Under the pieces are notes generated by a model that was given only the letters and a program-made list of their open reading frames with translations, had not been told where the DNA came from and searched no databases. From CAZNSX01 sp964575845 (GTDB taxonomy: Bacteria > UBA8248 > CAZNSX01): a stretch of 64,000 nucleotides of DNA. Both the position numbers and the translations under genes were made by a program. Shown here piece after piece: positions 8,416 to 16,953 of this stretch. The DNA lies in NCBI GenBank assembly GCA_964575845.1, contig CAZNSX010000002.1, positions 62,001-126,000 on the forward strand. Direction: 5' to 3'. Positions within the stretch are counted from its first letter, which is position 1, and each line of letters starts with the position of its first letter.

Positions 8416-8474
8416 ACATTTATACCGCTCAGCGGATAATTAAACAGATAACCAGATGGCATGGGAGGGGAGCG

Positions 8475-8843
8475 ATGTCAGCCACTATCACGGGATTCGA
8501 TAAGGTTCGTCGGTTTGACCGGGAAAGGTTCAACCCAATTAGCGTGCATGAAGGCGGAAACTACAAGGTCATCCTCGCATTTTTCAGGCCGGGTCAATTC
8601 ATACCGGTCCACACCCCTTCTGTGGATGTAGTTCTTTTCATTCGAAAAGGCGAGGGAGATGTCTGGACCGACGGCCAACTCAACCCTGTGGGCCCGGGGG
8701 ACCTGGTGATTGTGCCCGCGGGCGAGGCCCGAGGGGTCAGGGCTTCGACAGAGCTAGAGGTCCTTCACATCGTTACGCCCAAGCCCACGGAGGAGGACCA
8801 CTCAGAGATGAAGAGGAAACTCCTCAAAGGCGAATTTCAATAG
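8475..8843 (+). CDS. Small cupin-domain protein
   Basis: 122 residues from the ATG at 8475, chosen for the GGGAGGGGAG just upstream; a start at 8373 would run through the regulatory palindrome. It is a single-domain cupin: PGQFIPVHTPSVDVVLFIRKGEGDVW is the first cupin motif, with His in PVHTP but fewer metal ligands than usual, and PVGPGDLVIVPAGEARGVRA is the second. Such proteins are sensors, isomerases or dioxygenase-like enzymes, and no specific role can be assigned. It is first in a likely three-gene operon with a siroheme/ferredoxin protein and an isochorismatase-fold hydrolase, probably redox-regulated. Confidence 0.8.
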   Translation: MSATITGFDKVRRFDRERFNPISVHEGGNYKVILAFFRPGQFIPVHTPSVDVVLFIRKGEGDVWTDGQLNPVGPGDLVIVPAGEARGVRASTELEVLHIVTPKPTEEDHSEMKRKLLKGEFQ

Positions 8844-8876
8844 CCAGCGGGGAGGCCGGAGAGAGGAAATTCCGGT

Positions 8877-9755
8877 ATGGATTGGACAGATGAGGCCCAG
8901 GCTCTTCTGAAAAGGGTCCCCTTTTTCATGAGGTCTCTTGCCAGAAGGAAGGCTGAGGAATATGCCCGAGGGAAGGGCATGGGCACGGTGACCCCGGAGG
9001 TCTTGGCGGAGGCCAGGAAAGCACACCGGGGGGACTCCATCTCTGAGGATGAAGATGTGGAGAAGCTGGTTTCGCGGCTTGAGGATGAGACCGGCCGCAC
9101 AGGGAACTACCGGAGAAGGTTCTTTGAGGTGAAGGCTTGCGCCAGCGTCTCGGGCTGCCCAATGGCGCTTCTCGATGGAAAGGCCCTTTTTGAGCGAGTG
9201 GTCGGGGAGGTCGAGTCCTCTGGGCTTGAGCGGAGACTTGAGTCAAGGGCGAGGAGGCCTGTCCTCGCTCACCAGCGCCTCAGGGTCGCAATCGCGGGCT
9301 GCCCGAACGCCTGCTCTGAACCCCAGATAAGAGACCTTGGCCTTGTGGGAAAGGTAATTCCCCGTCGCGGCGAGGGCGAGTGCAACTCCTGCAACCTGTG
9401 CGTTGAAGCCTGCACCGAAGGGGCAATAAGCATAGAGAGGGGTTACCCAGAGGTGGACCGGGCGCGATGCGTCGGGTGTGGCCTCTGTATAAGGACTTGC
9501 CCCGAGGGCGCGCTTGAGGATGGGAGAGGGGGCGTGAGGGTCCTCGTCGGCGGGAGGCTCGGCCGCCGCCCCCGGCTTGCAAGAGCCCTCCACGAGCTGG
9601 CCCCTGAGAAAATAGCCTTAGAGGTTCTGAGAGACATCCTTACTCTTTTCGAGGAAGCCGCATCCCAGGGGAAGCGTCTCAGCTATTATCTTGAAGAGGT
9701 GGGTCTTGAAGTTCTGCAAAAGGAGCCATGCTGCCCCCCGGAGACCTTAAAATAA
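8877..9755 (+). CDS. PCP_red-siroheme-ferredoxin redox protein (sulfite/nitrite reductase-like)
   Basis: 292 residues. Residues 2-47 (WTDEAQALLKRVPFFMR ... VTPEVLAEAR) match the PCP_red domain of protochlorophyllide-reductase-like proteins. Next comes a compact sulfite/nitrite reductase domain with C88-x5-C94 and C142-x3-C146 (GCPNACSEP), the CX5C/CX3C set that holds siroheme and a 4Fe-4S cluster. Two ferredoxin clusters follow, C169-x2-C172-x2-C175-x3-C179 and C208-x2-C211-x2-C214-x3-C218. It resembles the AsrC/DsrAB fold but is short and stands without partner subunits. It probably carries electrons in the cytoplasm or reduces a small oxyanion; the substrate is unknown. Second gene of the cupin operon. 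Confidence 0.8.
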   Translation: MDWTDEAQALLKRVPFFMRSLARRKAEEYARGKGMGTVTPEVLAEARKAHRGDSISEDEDVEKLVSRLEDETGRTGNYRRRFFEVKACASVSGCPMALLDGKALFERVVGEVESSGLERRLESRARRPVLAHQRLRVAIAGCPNACSEPQIRDLGLVGKVIPRRGEGECNSCNLCVEACTEGAISIERGYPEVDRARCVGCGLCIRTCPEGALEDGRGGVRVLVGGRLGRRPRLARALHELAPEKIALEVLRDILTLFEEAASQGKRLSYYLEEVGLEVLQKEPCCPPETLK

Positions 9756-9765
9756 GGAGGGTGGA

Positions 9766-10269
9766 ATGCCAAAGGTAGCGCTTTTTCTGGTCGATGTTCA
9801 GAGGGACACGGTGGGGCGAATGTCCGGGATGAAAGAGGCGGTTAAGGTGGCCGCCAGGGCTCTTGAATACGCCCGCGAGAACGCGATGCCGGTTTTCTAT
9901 CTCGTGGATTCCCATAGAGCCGATGACCCCGAGGTGCTGCGCTTGGGTGAGCACTGCATGGAGGGCACCCAAGGGGCCAGAGTGGCCGAAGGCCTTGAGC
10001 CGAGGGAGGGGGATGTAGTCATCACCAAGAGGGAGCAGAGCGCGTTCGCCAATCCTGACCTGATGAAAAAGCTCGGAGAACTCGGAATAGAAGAGGTCTG
10101 GGAGACGGGGGACGTCTGCGTCTGCCCCAATGCCAAGGACCTCCTTCAGAAAGGCATCAGGGTGAAGGTCTTCGGGGAAGCCCTGGGATGCCCCTATGGT
10201 CAAGAGAAGCTCATGAAGGAACTTGAGGCCTTTGAGATTCCCCTGATAAGAATAGATGAGCTTCCCTAG
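9766..10269 (+). CDS. Isochorismatase-family cysteine hydrolase
   Basis: 167 residues with the family triad: D10 in ALFLVDVQ, K88 in VVITKREQSAF, and a nucleophilic Cys (C118 or C120) in ETGDVCVCPNA. The family hydrolyses amides, isochorismate, ureidoacrylate or N-carbamoyl compounds through a Cys thioester; nicotinamidase is one relative. TGDVCVCP is a variant of the common TGxxTDVCV, so the group is atypical. AAGGAGG lies just before the ATG and the gap to the siroheme protein is 10 bases, so it is the last gene of that operon. Confidence 0.82.
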   Translation: MPKVALFLVDVQRDTVGRMSGMKEAVKVAARALEYARENAMPVFYLVDSHRADDPEVLRLGEHCMEGTQGARVAEGLEPREGDVVITKREQSAFANPDLMKKLGELGIEEVWETGDVCVCPNAKDLLQKGIRVKVFGEALGCPYGQEKLMKELEAFEIPLIRIDELP

Positions 10270-10280
10270 AAGTTCTGGCA

Positions 10281-10310
10281 AAAGGGAAAAAGGAATATTC
10301 CCTTCCCTTT
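10281..10310. terminator. Inverted repeat between convergent genes
   Basis: AAAGGGAA (10281-10288) pairs with TTCCCTTT (10303-10310). It starts 11 bases after the isochorismatase stop codon, between two convergent genes, where a bidirectional terminator is expected. The T-tract is short. A further CCTGGG/CCCAGG hairpin lies near 10377-10393. Confidence 0.3.
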
Positions 10311-10541
10311 GAGGAAGGGAGCTGGACTCCGGCGGGGTTTTCTGGCGCTGCCGGATAGACCGGCGCTGGAACCTGGGGGTCACCCAGGAGGCGGCGCGAG
10401 GAGAGCCCTTTGACCTCCGGGCGGCAGGCGGGAGCCGGGAGGCGCTCTTCGGTTCTGAGGGCAGGCCATGTCATGTCCAAAGGCCCCCTCCCGGGTCGGA
10501 TTAACCCGAAGATCCCGCTCGAATGTCGCTCTGCTTCGGGC

Positions 10542-11642
10542 TCAAAACTTGAAACCCAAGCTCATGCGCTCGTTCAACCGACTGAGCTGTTCCAGGACAG
10601 ACGGGGTGATGGGAATGCCCAGGCGGCGATTTTCCGCCTCGGCGATCATCTCAAGCTCTCCCGGGATGTAGATTCTATCCTGGCCGGGCGCCTTCTTCGA
10701 TTTGCGGACCCTATCGAAGGTTTCCGTCATCTGGGCGTGGACGAGGGATCGCTCGCGAAAGCCTGCTACCCTGATCGCCCCCATGAAGTGGCCGGTGGAC
10801 CAATTGCTTTGGCCCGCGGCCCCTCCAGCCGTCTGGTCTTGCGTGTCCAACCCCGAGAGAATGCTACAAAGAAGCTCCACCATGAGGGAGAGGCCGTATC
10901 CCTTGTGTCCTCCCGTCTCAGTCCCTTCGCCTCCCAGCGGGAGCAGGGGGACGTCGTAGGGGAGGATGCCGCGCTCATCCAGGCGCGGCTGGCCGAACGC
11001 CTCAGGGATCCATCCCTTCGGGATCGGCCTTCCCTCCCGTAGGGCGGTCTCGATTTTCCCTCTCGCCACCGTGCAGGTTGCCATATCCAGGTGGAAACCG
11101 TGCCCGTTTGGTCCTCCGGGGATGGCCACGTTAAGGGGGTTTGTCCCCAAAATGGGCTCCATACCAAAGGTGGGCGCCACGAAGTGGCCGCCGTTGGTCA
11201 TCGAGATGCCGATGAAACCGCGTTCCACGGCCTTTTGCGCATAATATCCAGGGTGGCCGAAGTGGTTACTGTTGCGGACGGCGACGAAGCCCGTCCCGTG
11301 TTTTTCGGCCATGGAGAGCGCCTCCTCCATCGCGCGGTTCGCTGCGACCATGCCCAGTCCCTTGTCCGCGTCAAGGATGCCTGTGGTGTCGCTCCCGGCG
11401 CGAAACGTCATGTGCGGGGTCTTATTGATGACGCCCCGCTCCAGCTGAGCGATGAATAGGGCCAAGCGGGCCGCCCCGTGACTTCGGATGCCCCTGAGGT
11501 CAGCGCTCACGAGGACCTCTGCGGCCAAGCGAGCGTGGCCCTCCGACACGCCTGCGGCGTGGAAGGCGGCGACCGTGAAGTCCCGAATAAACTCAAGCGG
11601 AAAGCGGAGGGTGCCTTCGGGCAGTGGGGTGGACTCTACCAT
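10542..11642 (-). CDS. Malate/L-lactate dehydrogenase family (Ldh2/MDG2) oxidoreductase
   Basis: 366 residues, typical of the Ldh2 family of NAD(P)-dependent 2-hydroxyacid/2-ketoacid dehydrogenases, whose fold differs from Rossmann enzymes. Signature stretches are present: LVSADLRGIRSHGAARL near the N-terminus, VRNSNHFGHPGYYAQKA, TNPLNVAIPGG and GYGLSLMVELLCSILSG. A TAGGAGG precedes the ATG. Likely reactions are oxidation of malate, lactate, sulfolactate or ureidoglycolate, or their reverse; the exact substrate is not readable. The gene is monocistronic, with nadE 250 bases further upstream on the same strand. Confidence 0.9.
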   Translation of the reverse strand: MVESTPLPEGTLRFPLEFIRDFTVAAFHAAGVSEGHARLAAEVLVSADLRGIRSHGAARLALFIAQLERGVINKTPHMTFRAGSDTTGILDADKGLGMVAANRAMEEALSMAEKHGTGFVAVRNSNHFGHPGYYAQKAVERGFIGISMTNGGHFVAPTFGMEPILGTNPLNVAIPGGPNGHGFHLDMATCTVARGKIETALREGRPIPKGWIPEAFGQPRLDERGILPYDVPLLPLGGEGTETGGHKGYGLSLMVELLCSILSGLDTQDQTAGGAAGQSNWSTGHFMGAIRVAGFRERSLVHAQMTETFDRVRKSKKAPGQDRIYIPGELEMIAEAENRRLGIPITPSVLEQLSRLNERMSLGFKF

Positions 11643-11895
11643 GAAAGCCTCCTAGATTCATGCCAGGGGCGAAGGGAAGATACCTTGTCGCCTCGCAACG
11701 ACCTTTGGGAAATTATCCTACTTGCCGGAGAAGTCGCTGAATCCGGCCTGGCTCTGTGCTTAGATCGCTGTGTCCTATGCCACCTTTGCATCGAGGTTGG
11801 GAGCGCCTCCGCCTCTCATGCCCCCCTCAAGGGCTCACAGAAAAGGGCGAAGCTATATGAGAACTTTGCCTGAGGGTCAAATCCAGGAAGGAAGG

Positions 11896-12720
11896 CTACC
11901 TTCCCCAATCTCTCGCGTAACGGAAATCTCTATCTATTGTCCTGTCTGAGACCTTGGCGATGAGGGGAAGACGCCTTTTGAACTGGGAGTTTCTAACCAT
12001 CCGCTCCACCCCATCCACAAACTCCTGCTTGAAACCTTCAGCCAGGAGCTCTTCCCGGGAATACCTGCGGTCCACCATGTAGTAGAGGAGGGCATCCACC
12101 TCCTCGTAGGTGAAGCCGAGCTCCCCCTCATCCGTCTGCCCGATCCAGAGGTCGGCCGTAGGTGGTTTATTCACTATCTCAGGAGGAACGTCCATGTGGC
12201 GGGCCAACATCCACACCTGAGTCTTATAGAGATCGCCTATGGGATTCAGGGCCGAGGCCATATCGCCATAGAGGGTCCCGTAGCCCAAGAGAAGCTCGCT
12301 CTTGTTGCTCGTTCCAAGGACTAAGGCCCTGAGGAAGGCCGAGTGGTCGTAGAGGATGGTCATGCGCTCCCTCGCCATCTTGTTTCCCCGGCGGTTGGCG
12401 TCCGCCTCGGGATAGAGCTGAAAATAGGCGTCCACCATGGGGGTTATATCCACGGTGAAGGAGTTTATCCCTGTAGTCTCCACGACCGCCCTGGCATGCT
12501 GTACGCTTTCAGGGCCGGAAGTGCGGTAGGGCATTATTATGGCCCAAACGTTCTTCGGTCCCAGGGCCCTTGCCCCGAGGTATGCGCAGAGGCTGCTATC
12601 GGCTCCGCCCGAGAGGCCAAGGACCACTCTCTCGAGGCCCACCTTGGTCACCTCATCACGGATGAAACCCGTGAGCATCCTTTCAAGAAGCCCGCAATCT
12701 ACCTTCAGGGCATCGAGCAT
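11896..12720 (-). CDS. nadE: NAD+ synthetase (ammonia-dependent type)
   Basis: 274 residues. It amidates nicotinic acid adenine dinucleotide to NAD+ with ATP, the last step of NAD synthesis. The PP-loop SGGADS is at 37-42 in VVLGLSGGADSSLCAYLGARALG. Substrate and metal sites follow in LGTSNKSELLLGYGTLYGD and PPTADLWIGQTDEGELGFTYEEVD. There is no N-terminal glutaminase (nitrilase) domain, so it is the short type that takes ammonia directly or from a separate protein. It is divergent from the first LIV transporter operon, sharing a 380-base intergenic region. Confidence 0.95.
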   Translation of the reverse strand: MLDALKVDCGLLERMLTGFIRDEVTKVGLERVVLGLSGGADSSLCAYLGARALGPKNVWAIIMPYRTSGPESVQHARAVVETTGINSFTVDITPMVDAYFQLYPEADANRRGNKMARERMTILYDHSAFLRALVLGTSNKSELLLGYGTLYGDMASALNPIGDLYKTQVWMLARHMDVPPEIVNKPPTADLWIGQTDEGELGFTYEEVDALLYYMVDRRYSREELLAEGFKQEFVDGVERMVRNSQFKRRLPLIAKVSDRTIDRDFRYARDWGR

Positions 12721-12974
12721 CAGAGATTCGCCTTTCCCGACTTCCTTCTTCGCAGATGGTTACTTTCGGAAAAGACTCACCAAGTTCAATTCTTTCGAAT
12801 TATACAGTGGAGACACTTCCCCGCACAAGAGAGGCCCGGCAGAGGCTCTCGCATCAAAGCAGGTGATCCCTTTCAAGATGGACAATAAGTATGGCCCTGG
12901 ACTAGGGCGAAACGTTTCTTTCCGGTTCACTGAAGCGCAGAGCGCGGGGTGGAAGATAAGATGGCTTTTTAGTC

Positions 12975-13004
12975 TTGACAATACAAAAATATCCATTTTA
13001 ATAT
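12975..13004 (+). promoter_or_regulatory. Strong sigma-70-type promoter for LIV transporter no. 1
   Basis: Consensus TTGACA at 12975-12980, 18-base spacer, TAATAT at 12999-13004. Transcription would start near 13011 and leave about 93 bases of leader before the ATG at 13104. This is the best promoter in the left half and probably drives the operon that starts with the binding protein. The remaining part of the nadE/LIV gap shows nothing else I can identify. Confidence 0.55.
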
Positions 13005-13103
13005 GTGCCATCGAAGCCTATCCACGAAAGTTTCATTTCCTCATCAGAGCTTTGTGTTCAATATGCGGTTAAACATCTCCACGTAAGCAAGAGGAGGAAG
13101 GCC

Positions 13104-14312
13104 ATGTCCAAGAGGGGAACCAATAGATTTCTGACTTTTCTATTTTCCGTCACTCTCATAGCGGCTGCCTGGGCGGTCTTTCTGGTCCCAGAGGCCTTGG
13201 CCGCGAAGCCCGTTCGGATAGGGGTAGCCATCTCTGCCACAGGCGCCTACTCAAAATCCGGGACTCTCACCCTGCGGGGTTACGAGGTATGGCAGAAGGT
13301 CATCAACGAGGCTGGGGGCCTCCTCGGGCGGCCTGTGGAATTTGTCGTCTATGATGACAAGAGCGACCCCGCGACGGGCGCCAAGCTTTACGAAAAGCTC
13401 ATAACCTACGACAAGGTTGACCTTGTGTTCGGCCCTTACAGCAGCGCTGTGACTTACGCTGCGAGCACCGTCACCGAAAAGTACCACTACGTGATGATCG
13501 CCGCTGGCTCCAGCAGCTCGAAGCCTTGGGCGCGGGGCTACAAGTACCTCTTTCAGATAATGCGGGTCAACACGGACTCCAACCTCGGTCCCCTGACGCT
13601 GGCGAAGGAGAAGGGTCTAAAGACCATGACCATGCTCTGGCATGACAACCCATGGGGTGCGACCATAGCCGATGGGACTCTTAAGATCGCAAAAAGGATG
13701 GGAATCAAGCTGCTACTCAACGAGAAGCACGCCAAGGGCACCACAGATTTCTCAGCCATCCTCACCAAGGTCAAGGCTCTGAACCCTGACCTCTTCGTGG
13801 AGAACGGCTATTATCCGGACGGCATAGCGCTCCTCCGGCAGATAAAGGATATGGACATAAGCCCCAAGATGTTGGTCCTTAACTTCGCCCCGGCCTTTCC
13901 GGAGTTTGCCGAACAGGGCAAGGATACCGAAGGCGTCATAACCTATCTGGGGTGGGAGCCCTTCTTGAAAACCCCCGGCAATAAGGAGTTCGTCGAGCTG
14001 AACGAAAAGCTTTTCGGGAAGGAGCGCGCGGTCGATCAGCATGTTGCCTATGGGTGGATGGCGGGCAAGGCCCTGGAGCTGGCGGTGAAGAAGGCCGGTT
14101 CCTTGGACAATGAGAAGATAAGGGACGCCCTGGCCACCCTCGAATTCAAGGGCATTCAGCCGGGCAAGTTCAAGGTGGATGAGACGGGGCTACAGGTGGG
14201 CGCAGAGTGGATGGTGATCCAGTGGCAGGATGGGAAGAAGGAGGCGATTTGGCCGAAGGAAGTCGCCACCAGCGAGTTCCGCTTTCCCTTCACGCCGTGG
14301 AATAAAAGATAA
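13104..14312 (+). CDS. LIV/HAAT-type ABC transporter periplasmic binding protein (no. 1)
   Basis: 402 residues from the ATG at 13104, with GAGGAGGAAG just upstream; an upstream start at 13005 would lie at the promoter's -10 and is rejected. A Sec signal peptide (basic start, hydrophobic core, ALAA cleavage near residue 32) leads into the Peripla_BP_6 fold: KPVRIGVAISATGAYSKSG, then LRGYEVWQKVINEAGGLLGRPVEFVVYDDKSDPATGAKLYEKLI. It captures a small organic ligand in the periplasm and delivers it to the permease pair encoded next. The ligand is unknown; the neighbours (aldolases, acyl-CoA dehydrogenases) suggest an organic acid or amino-acid-like compound. Confidence 0.92.
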   Translation: MSKRGTNRFLTFLFSVTLIAAAWAVFLVPEALAAKPVRIGVAISATGAYSKSGTLTLRGYEVWQKVINEAGGLLGRPVEFVVYDDKSDPATGAKLYEKLITYDKVDLVFGPYSSAVTYAASTVTEKYHYVMIAAGSSSSKPWARGYKYLFQIMRVNTDSNLGPLTLAKEKGLKTMTMLWHDNPWGATIADGTLKIAKRMGIKLLLNEKHAKGTTDFSAILTKVKALNPDLFVENGYYPDGIALLRQIKDMDISPKMLVLNFAPAFPEFAEQGKDTEGVITYLGWEPFLKTPGNKEFVELNEKLFGKERAVDQHVAYGWMAGKALELAVKKAGSLDNEKIRDALATLEFKGIQPGKFKVDETGLQVGAEWMVIQWQDGKKEAIWPKEVATSEFRFPFTPWNKR

Positions 14313-14398
14313 TCGCCGATAGGGGAGCTTCCCAGAGACATTCCTGATTTTATGAAGGGTTAGGCGTAGTATCTGAAAGCTTATAAGGAGGGGAAGGT

Positions 14399-14440
14399 AT
14401 GTCCTTTTTTCCTTCTAGGAATGCTCAGCGATGGACATGA
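14399..14440 (+). other. Short leader ORF overlapping the livH start
   Basis: A 13-codon ORF (MSFFPSRNAQRWT) with a strong AAGGAGGGG site before its ATG. Its stop codon lies inside the first codons of livH, which has no good ribosome binding site of its own. This would allow translational coupling. It is seen in sequence only and may be fortuitous. Confidence 0.35.
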
Positions 14441-15312
14441 CCCTGACCTTCCCCATGCTGGCCCAGGGCATTGTCAGCGGGATTTTGGCCGGAGCCGTAT
14501 ACGCCGTGGCTGCCCTGGGCCTCACCATGATCTTCGGGGTGCTCAGGGTCGTCAACGTCGCCCACGGCGAGCTGTTGATGCTGGGTGCCTACACCTCCTA
14601 CTGGCTCTTCAACTGGCTGGGGCTGGACCCGCTGCTCTCCCTTGCGGTTTCCTTCCCGCTGATGTTCCTGATGGGCACGCTCATTCAACGGTACGTCATG
14701 AGCCGGGTTCTCGCCAACGTTGAAACCATCTCCCTGCTCGTGACATTCGGTATCTCCATCTTTATCGTGAACATTGGCATATACCTCTGGACCACGGATT
14801 ACCGGTCCATCCGGTACATGAGCGGCGCCATTAATGTGGGCGGCCTGAGCCTCTCCATCCCCAGGTTAGTTGCCTTCAGTGTGGCGATTCTGATAACCGT
14901 CGCTGCCTTTGTTTTTCTCAAGAAGACGAGGACGGGGAAGGCCATTCGAGCGACGGCCCAGAGCAGGGATATGGCGATGGCCTGTGGTGTGAATATCCGG
15001 CAAATTCACCTCATCACATTTGGGATCGGAGCCGGCCTCGCCGCCGCCGCGGGCTCACTCATGACCCTCATGTACGCCATATATCCCGAGATGGGGATGG
15101 ATTACACCATGAAGTCGTTCATCATAATCATCCTGGGCGGGATGGGAAGCTACATGGGGGCGCTGGTCGGAGCCCTGATCTTGGGCCTCGTCGAGGCCCT
15201 GGGTTCCCTTGTGTTTTCGATGGAAGCGGGGACCGCTTTGACCTATGTGCTTCTGCTCGTGGTTTTGGTCGCGACGCCCGCCGGGCTCGCCGGGTGGCGT
15301 AGGACGTCATGA
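14431..15312 (+). CDS. livH: LIV/HAAT ABC transporter permease, LivH type (no. 1)
   Basis: 293 residues, almost wholly hydrophobic with about eight membrane spans. It carries LivH hallmarks: GLTMIFGVLRVVNVAHGELLMLGAY near the N-terminus, GKAIRATAQSRDMAMACGVN in the cytoplasmic loop, and FIIIILGGMGSYMGALVGALILGLVEALG near the end. With LivM it forms the inner-membrane channel. The start is weakly supported because a 13-codon leader ORF with a much better ribosome binding site overlaps it. Its last bases overlap livM (ATGA). Confidence 0.92.
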   Translation: MDMTLTFPMLAQGIVSGILAGAVYAVAALGLTMIFGVLRVVNVAHGELLMLGAYTSYWLFNWLGLDPLLSLAVSFPLMFLMGTLIQRYVMSRVLANVETISLLVTFGISIFIVNIGIYLWTTDYRSIRYMSGAINVGGLSLSIPRLVAFSVAILITVAAFVFLKKTRTGKAIRATAQSRDMAMACGVNIRQIHLITFGIGAGLAAAAGSLMTLMYAIYPEMGMDYTMKSFIIIILGGMGSYMGALVGALILGLVEALGSLVFSMEAGTALTYVLLLVVLVATPAGLAGWRRTS

Positions 15313-16214
15313 AAAGAGGGGCTCTCCTCTTCCTCGCAGTGATAGCTCTCTTAGGATTGTTTCCACTTGTGGCCACTCCATATCATATTTCCCTTTTTCT
15401 CATGATCTTCATGTACATAGCTCTCGCGCAGAGTTGGAACATCATCTCGGGCTACACGGGCTACATCTCCTTCGGTCACGTCTCCTTCTTCGGTGTGGGT
15501 GCCTACACGGCGACTCTCCTCATCTTGAGACTGGGATATCCATGGCCGATGGCGTCCATACTGGGCGGGGTGGCTGCCACCATCCTTTCGGTCATCGTGG
15601 GCTACCCCTGCCTTAGGCTGAAGGGCCCTTTTTTTGCCATCGCCATGCTCGGCCTCAGTCAGCTCCTCATGCTCATCGTCATGATGCTTCACTCGATTAC
15701 CGGTGGTGGTGAGGGCCTTGCACTCCCCCCCATCGTTAAGACCGTCCCCACCTACTACGCCATGGGTTTGACGGCCATGGTGGTGGTGCTGCTCACCTAC
15801 AGGATATCGAGGTCCAAGCTCGGCCTGAGGTTGATGGCGATCCGGGAGGATGAGGTGGCCGCGGAGGTGATGGGAATCAATACGACGAATCATAAGCTCG
15901 TTGCCTTCATGCTGAGCGCCTTCTTCCCTGGACTCGCGGGCGGGATCAACGCCTGGTATGTGAGCTACATCGACCCTCCGTCGAATTTCGCGGTGCTCAT
16001 CTCCATCCAGATGGTGATTATGGCCATGTTCGGTGGCGGGGGGACGGTCTGGGGGCCTGTCCTCGGGGCCACCATCCTTTCCCTCTTCTCAGAGTTCTTT
16101 TGGGCCAGGTTCCCCTTCCTGCACCAGGGTCTATTCGGGATGCTGATTGTGGTTGTCATTCTGTTCATGCCGAGGGGGATAATGGGGCTCTTTAGAGATA
16201 GGGGCTGGGCCTGA
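15309..16214 (+). CDS. livM: LIV/HAAT ABC transporter permease, LivM type (no. 1)
   Basis: 301 residues and about eight to ten membrane spans. The LivM signature NIISGYTGYISFGHVSFFGVGAYTATLL is at residues about 45-70. The coupling loop contains LGLRLMAIREDEVAAEVMGINTTNHKLVAFMLSAFFPGLAGGINAW. The C-terminus reads GGGGTVWGPVLGATILSLFSEFFW, then RGIMGLFRDRG. It pairs with LivH in the inner membrane. It overlaps livH by four bases and is followed 23 bases later by the ATPase gene. Confidence 0.93.
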   Translation: MKRGALLFLAVIALLGLFPLVATPYHISLFLMIFMYIALAQSWNIISGYTGYISFGHVSFFGVGAYTATLLILRLGYPWPMASILGGVAATILSVIVGYPCLRLKGPFFAIAMLGLSQLLMLIVMMLHSITGGGEGLALPPIVKTVPTYYAMGLTAMVVVLLTYRISRSKLGLRLMAIREDEVAAEVMGINTTNHKLVAFMLSAFFPGLAGGINAWYVSYIDPPSNFAVLISIQMVIMAMFGGGGTVWGPVLGATILSLFSEFFWARFPFLHQGLFGMLIVVVILFMPRGIMGLFRDRGWA

Positions 16215-16237
16215 AGCCTTGCCGTGGGGATCTAATT

Positions 16238-16951
16238 GTGAGTGAAACTCGGCTTCTTTCCATCAGCGATGTGAGCAAACGCTTCGGCGGCGTCACGGCC
16301 GTCGACCATTGCTCCCTGGAACTGGAGGGGAACCAGATTTATGGGCTCATCGGCCCCAACGGCTCTGGAAAAACCACTCTCTTCAACCTGATAAGCGGGA
16401 CGTTGCGGCTCGACGATGGCCGTATCTTCTACAAGGGGGAGAAGATCAATGGCTTGAGGCCCTACGAGATCGCCAAGAGAGGGATAAGCAGAACTTTTCA
16501 GATAATACGGGTCTTTCCGAAGATGACGGCCCTGGAGAATATGATAGTGGTTTCTCAGGGAAAAAGCATCAAAGAGGATGAGCGGCGGGCCTGCGAGCTC
16601 TTGGATTTTGTCCAGCTGGGACGTCTGAAGCGCGAATACGCGGGTAACCTCTCATACGGCCAGCAAAAACTGCTGGAGTTCATACGCGCCCTCATGCCGG
16701 ACCCCGAGCTGGTGCTCCTGGATGAGCCTGCCGCAGGAGTAAACCGCACTCTCCTGAACCACCTCCTGGACCGCATTCAGGAGCTTCGGGAGATGGGCAA
16801 GACGATACTCATCGTTGAGCACGATATGAAGGTAGTCATGAACCTCTGCGAGAAGATCTTTGTCTTGGACTACGGTGAGAAGATAGCCGAGGGCGACCCC
16901 GACGAGGTCAGGGACAACGAGCGGGTGATCGAGGCCTACTTCGGGAGGTGA
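16238..16951 (+). CDS. livG: LIV/HAAT ABC transporter ATPase, LivG type (no. 1)
   Basis: 237 residues from a GTG start. Walker A is GPNGSGKTT (residues about 38-46), the signature is LSYGQQK, a change from the common LSGGQ, and Walker B is LVLLDEPAAG, followed by IVEHDMKVVMNLCEKI with the switch His. The insert ISRTFQIIRVFPKMTALENM is typical of LivG. It drives uptake from the cytoplasmic face together with LivF. The gene sits between livM and livF; its stop region overlaps the livF ribosome binding site. Confidence 0.92.
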   Translation: MSETRLLSISDVSKRFGGVTAVDHCSLELEGNQIYGLIGPNGSGKTTLFNLISGTLRLDDGRIFYKGEKINGLRPYEIAKRGISRTFQIIRVFPKMTALENMIVVSQGKSIKEDERRACELLDFVQLGRLKREYAGNLSYGQQKLLEFIRALMPDPELVLLDEPAAGVNRTLLNHLLDRIQELREMGKTILIVEHDMKVVMNLCEKIFVLDYGEKIAEGDPDEVRDNERVIEAYFGR

Positions 16952-16953
16952 TC

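Noticed and set aside
8373..8474. Longer cupin start at 8373
   Set aside because: It would translate through the regulatory palindrome and -10 box; the ATG at 8475 has its own ribosome site.
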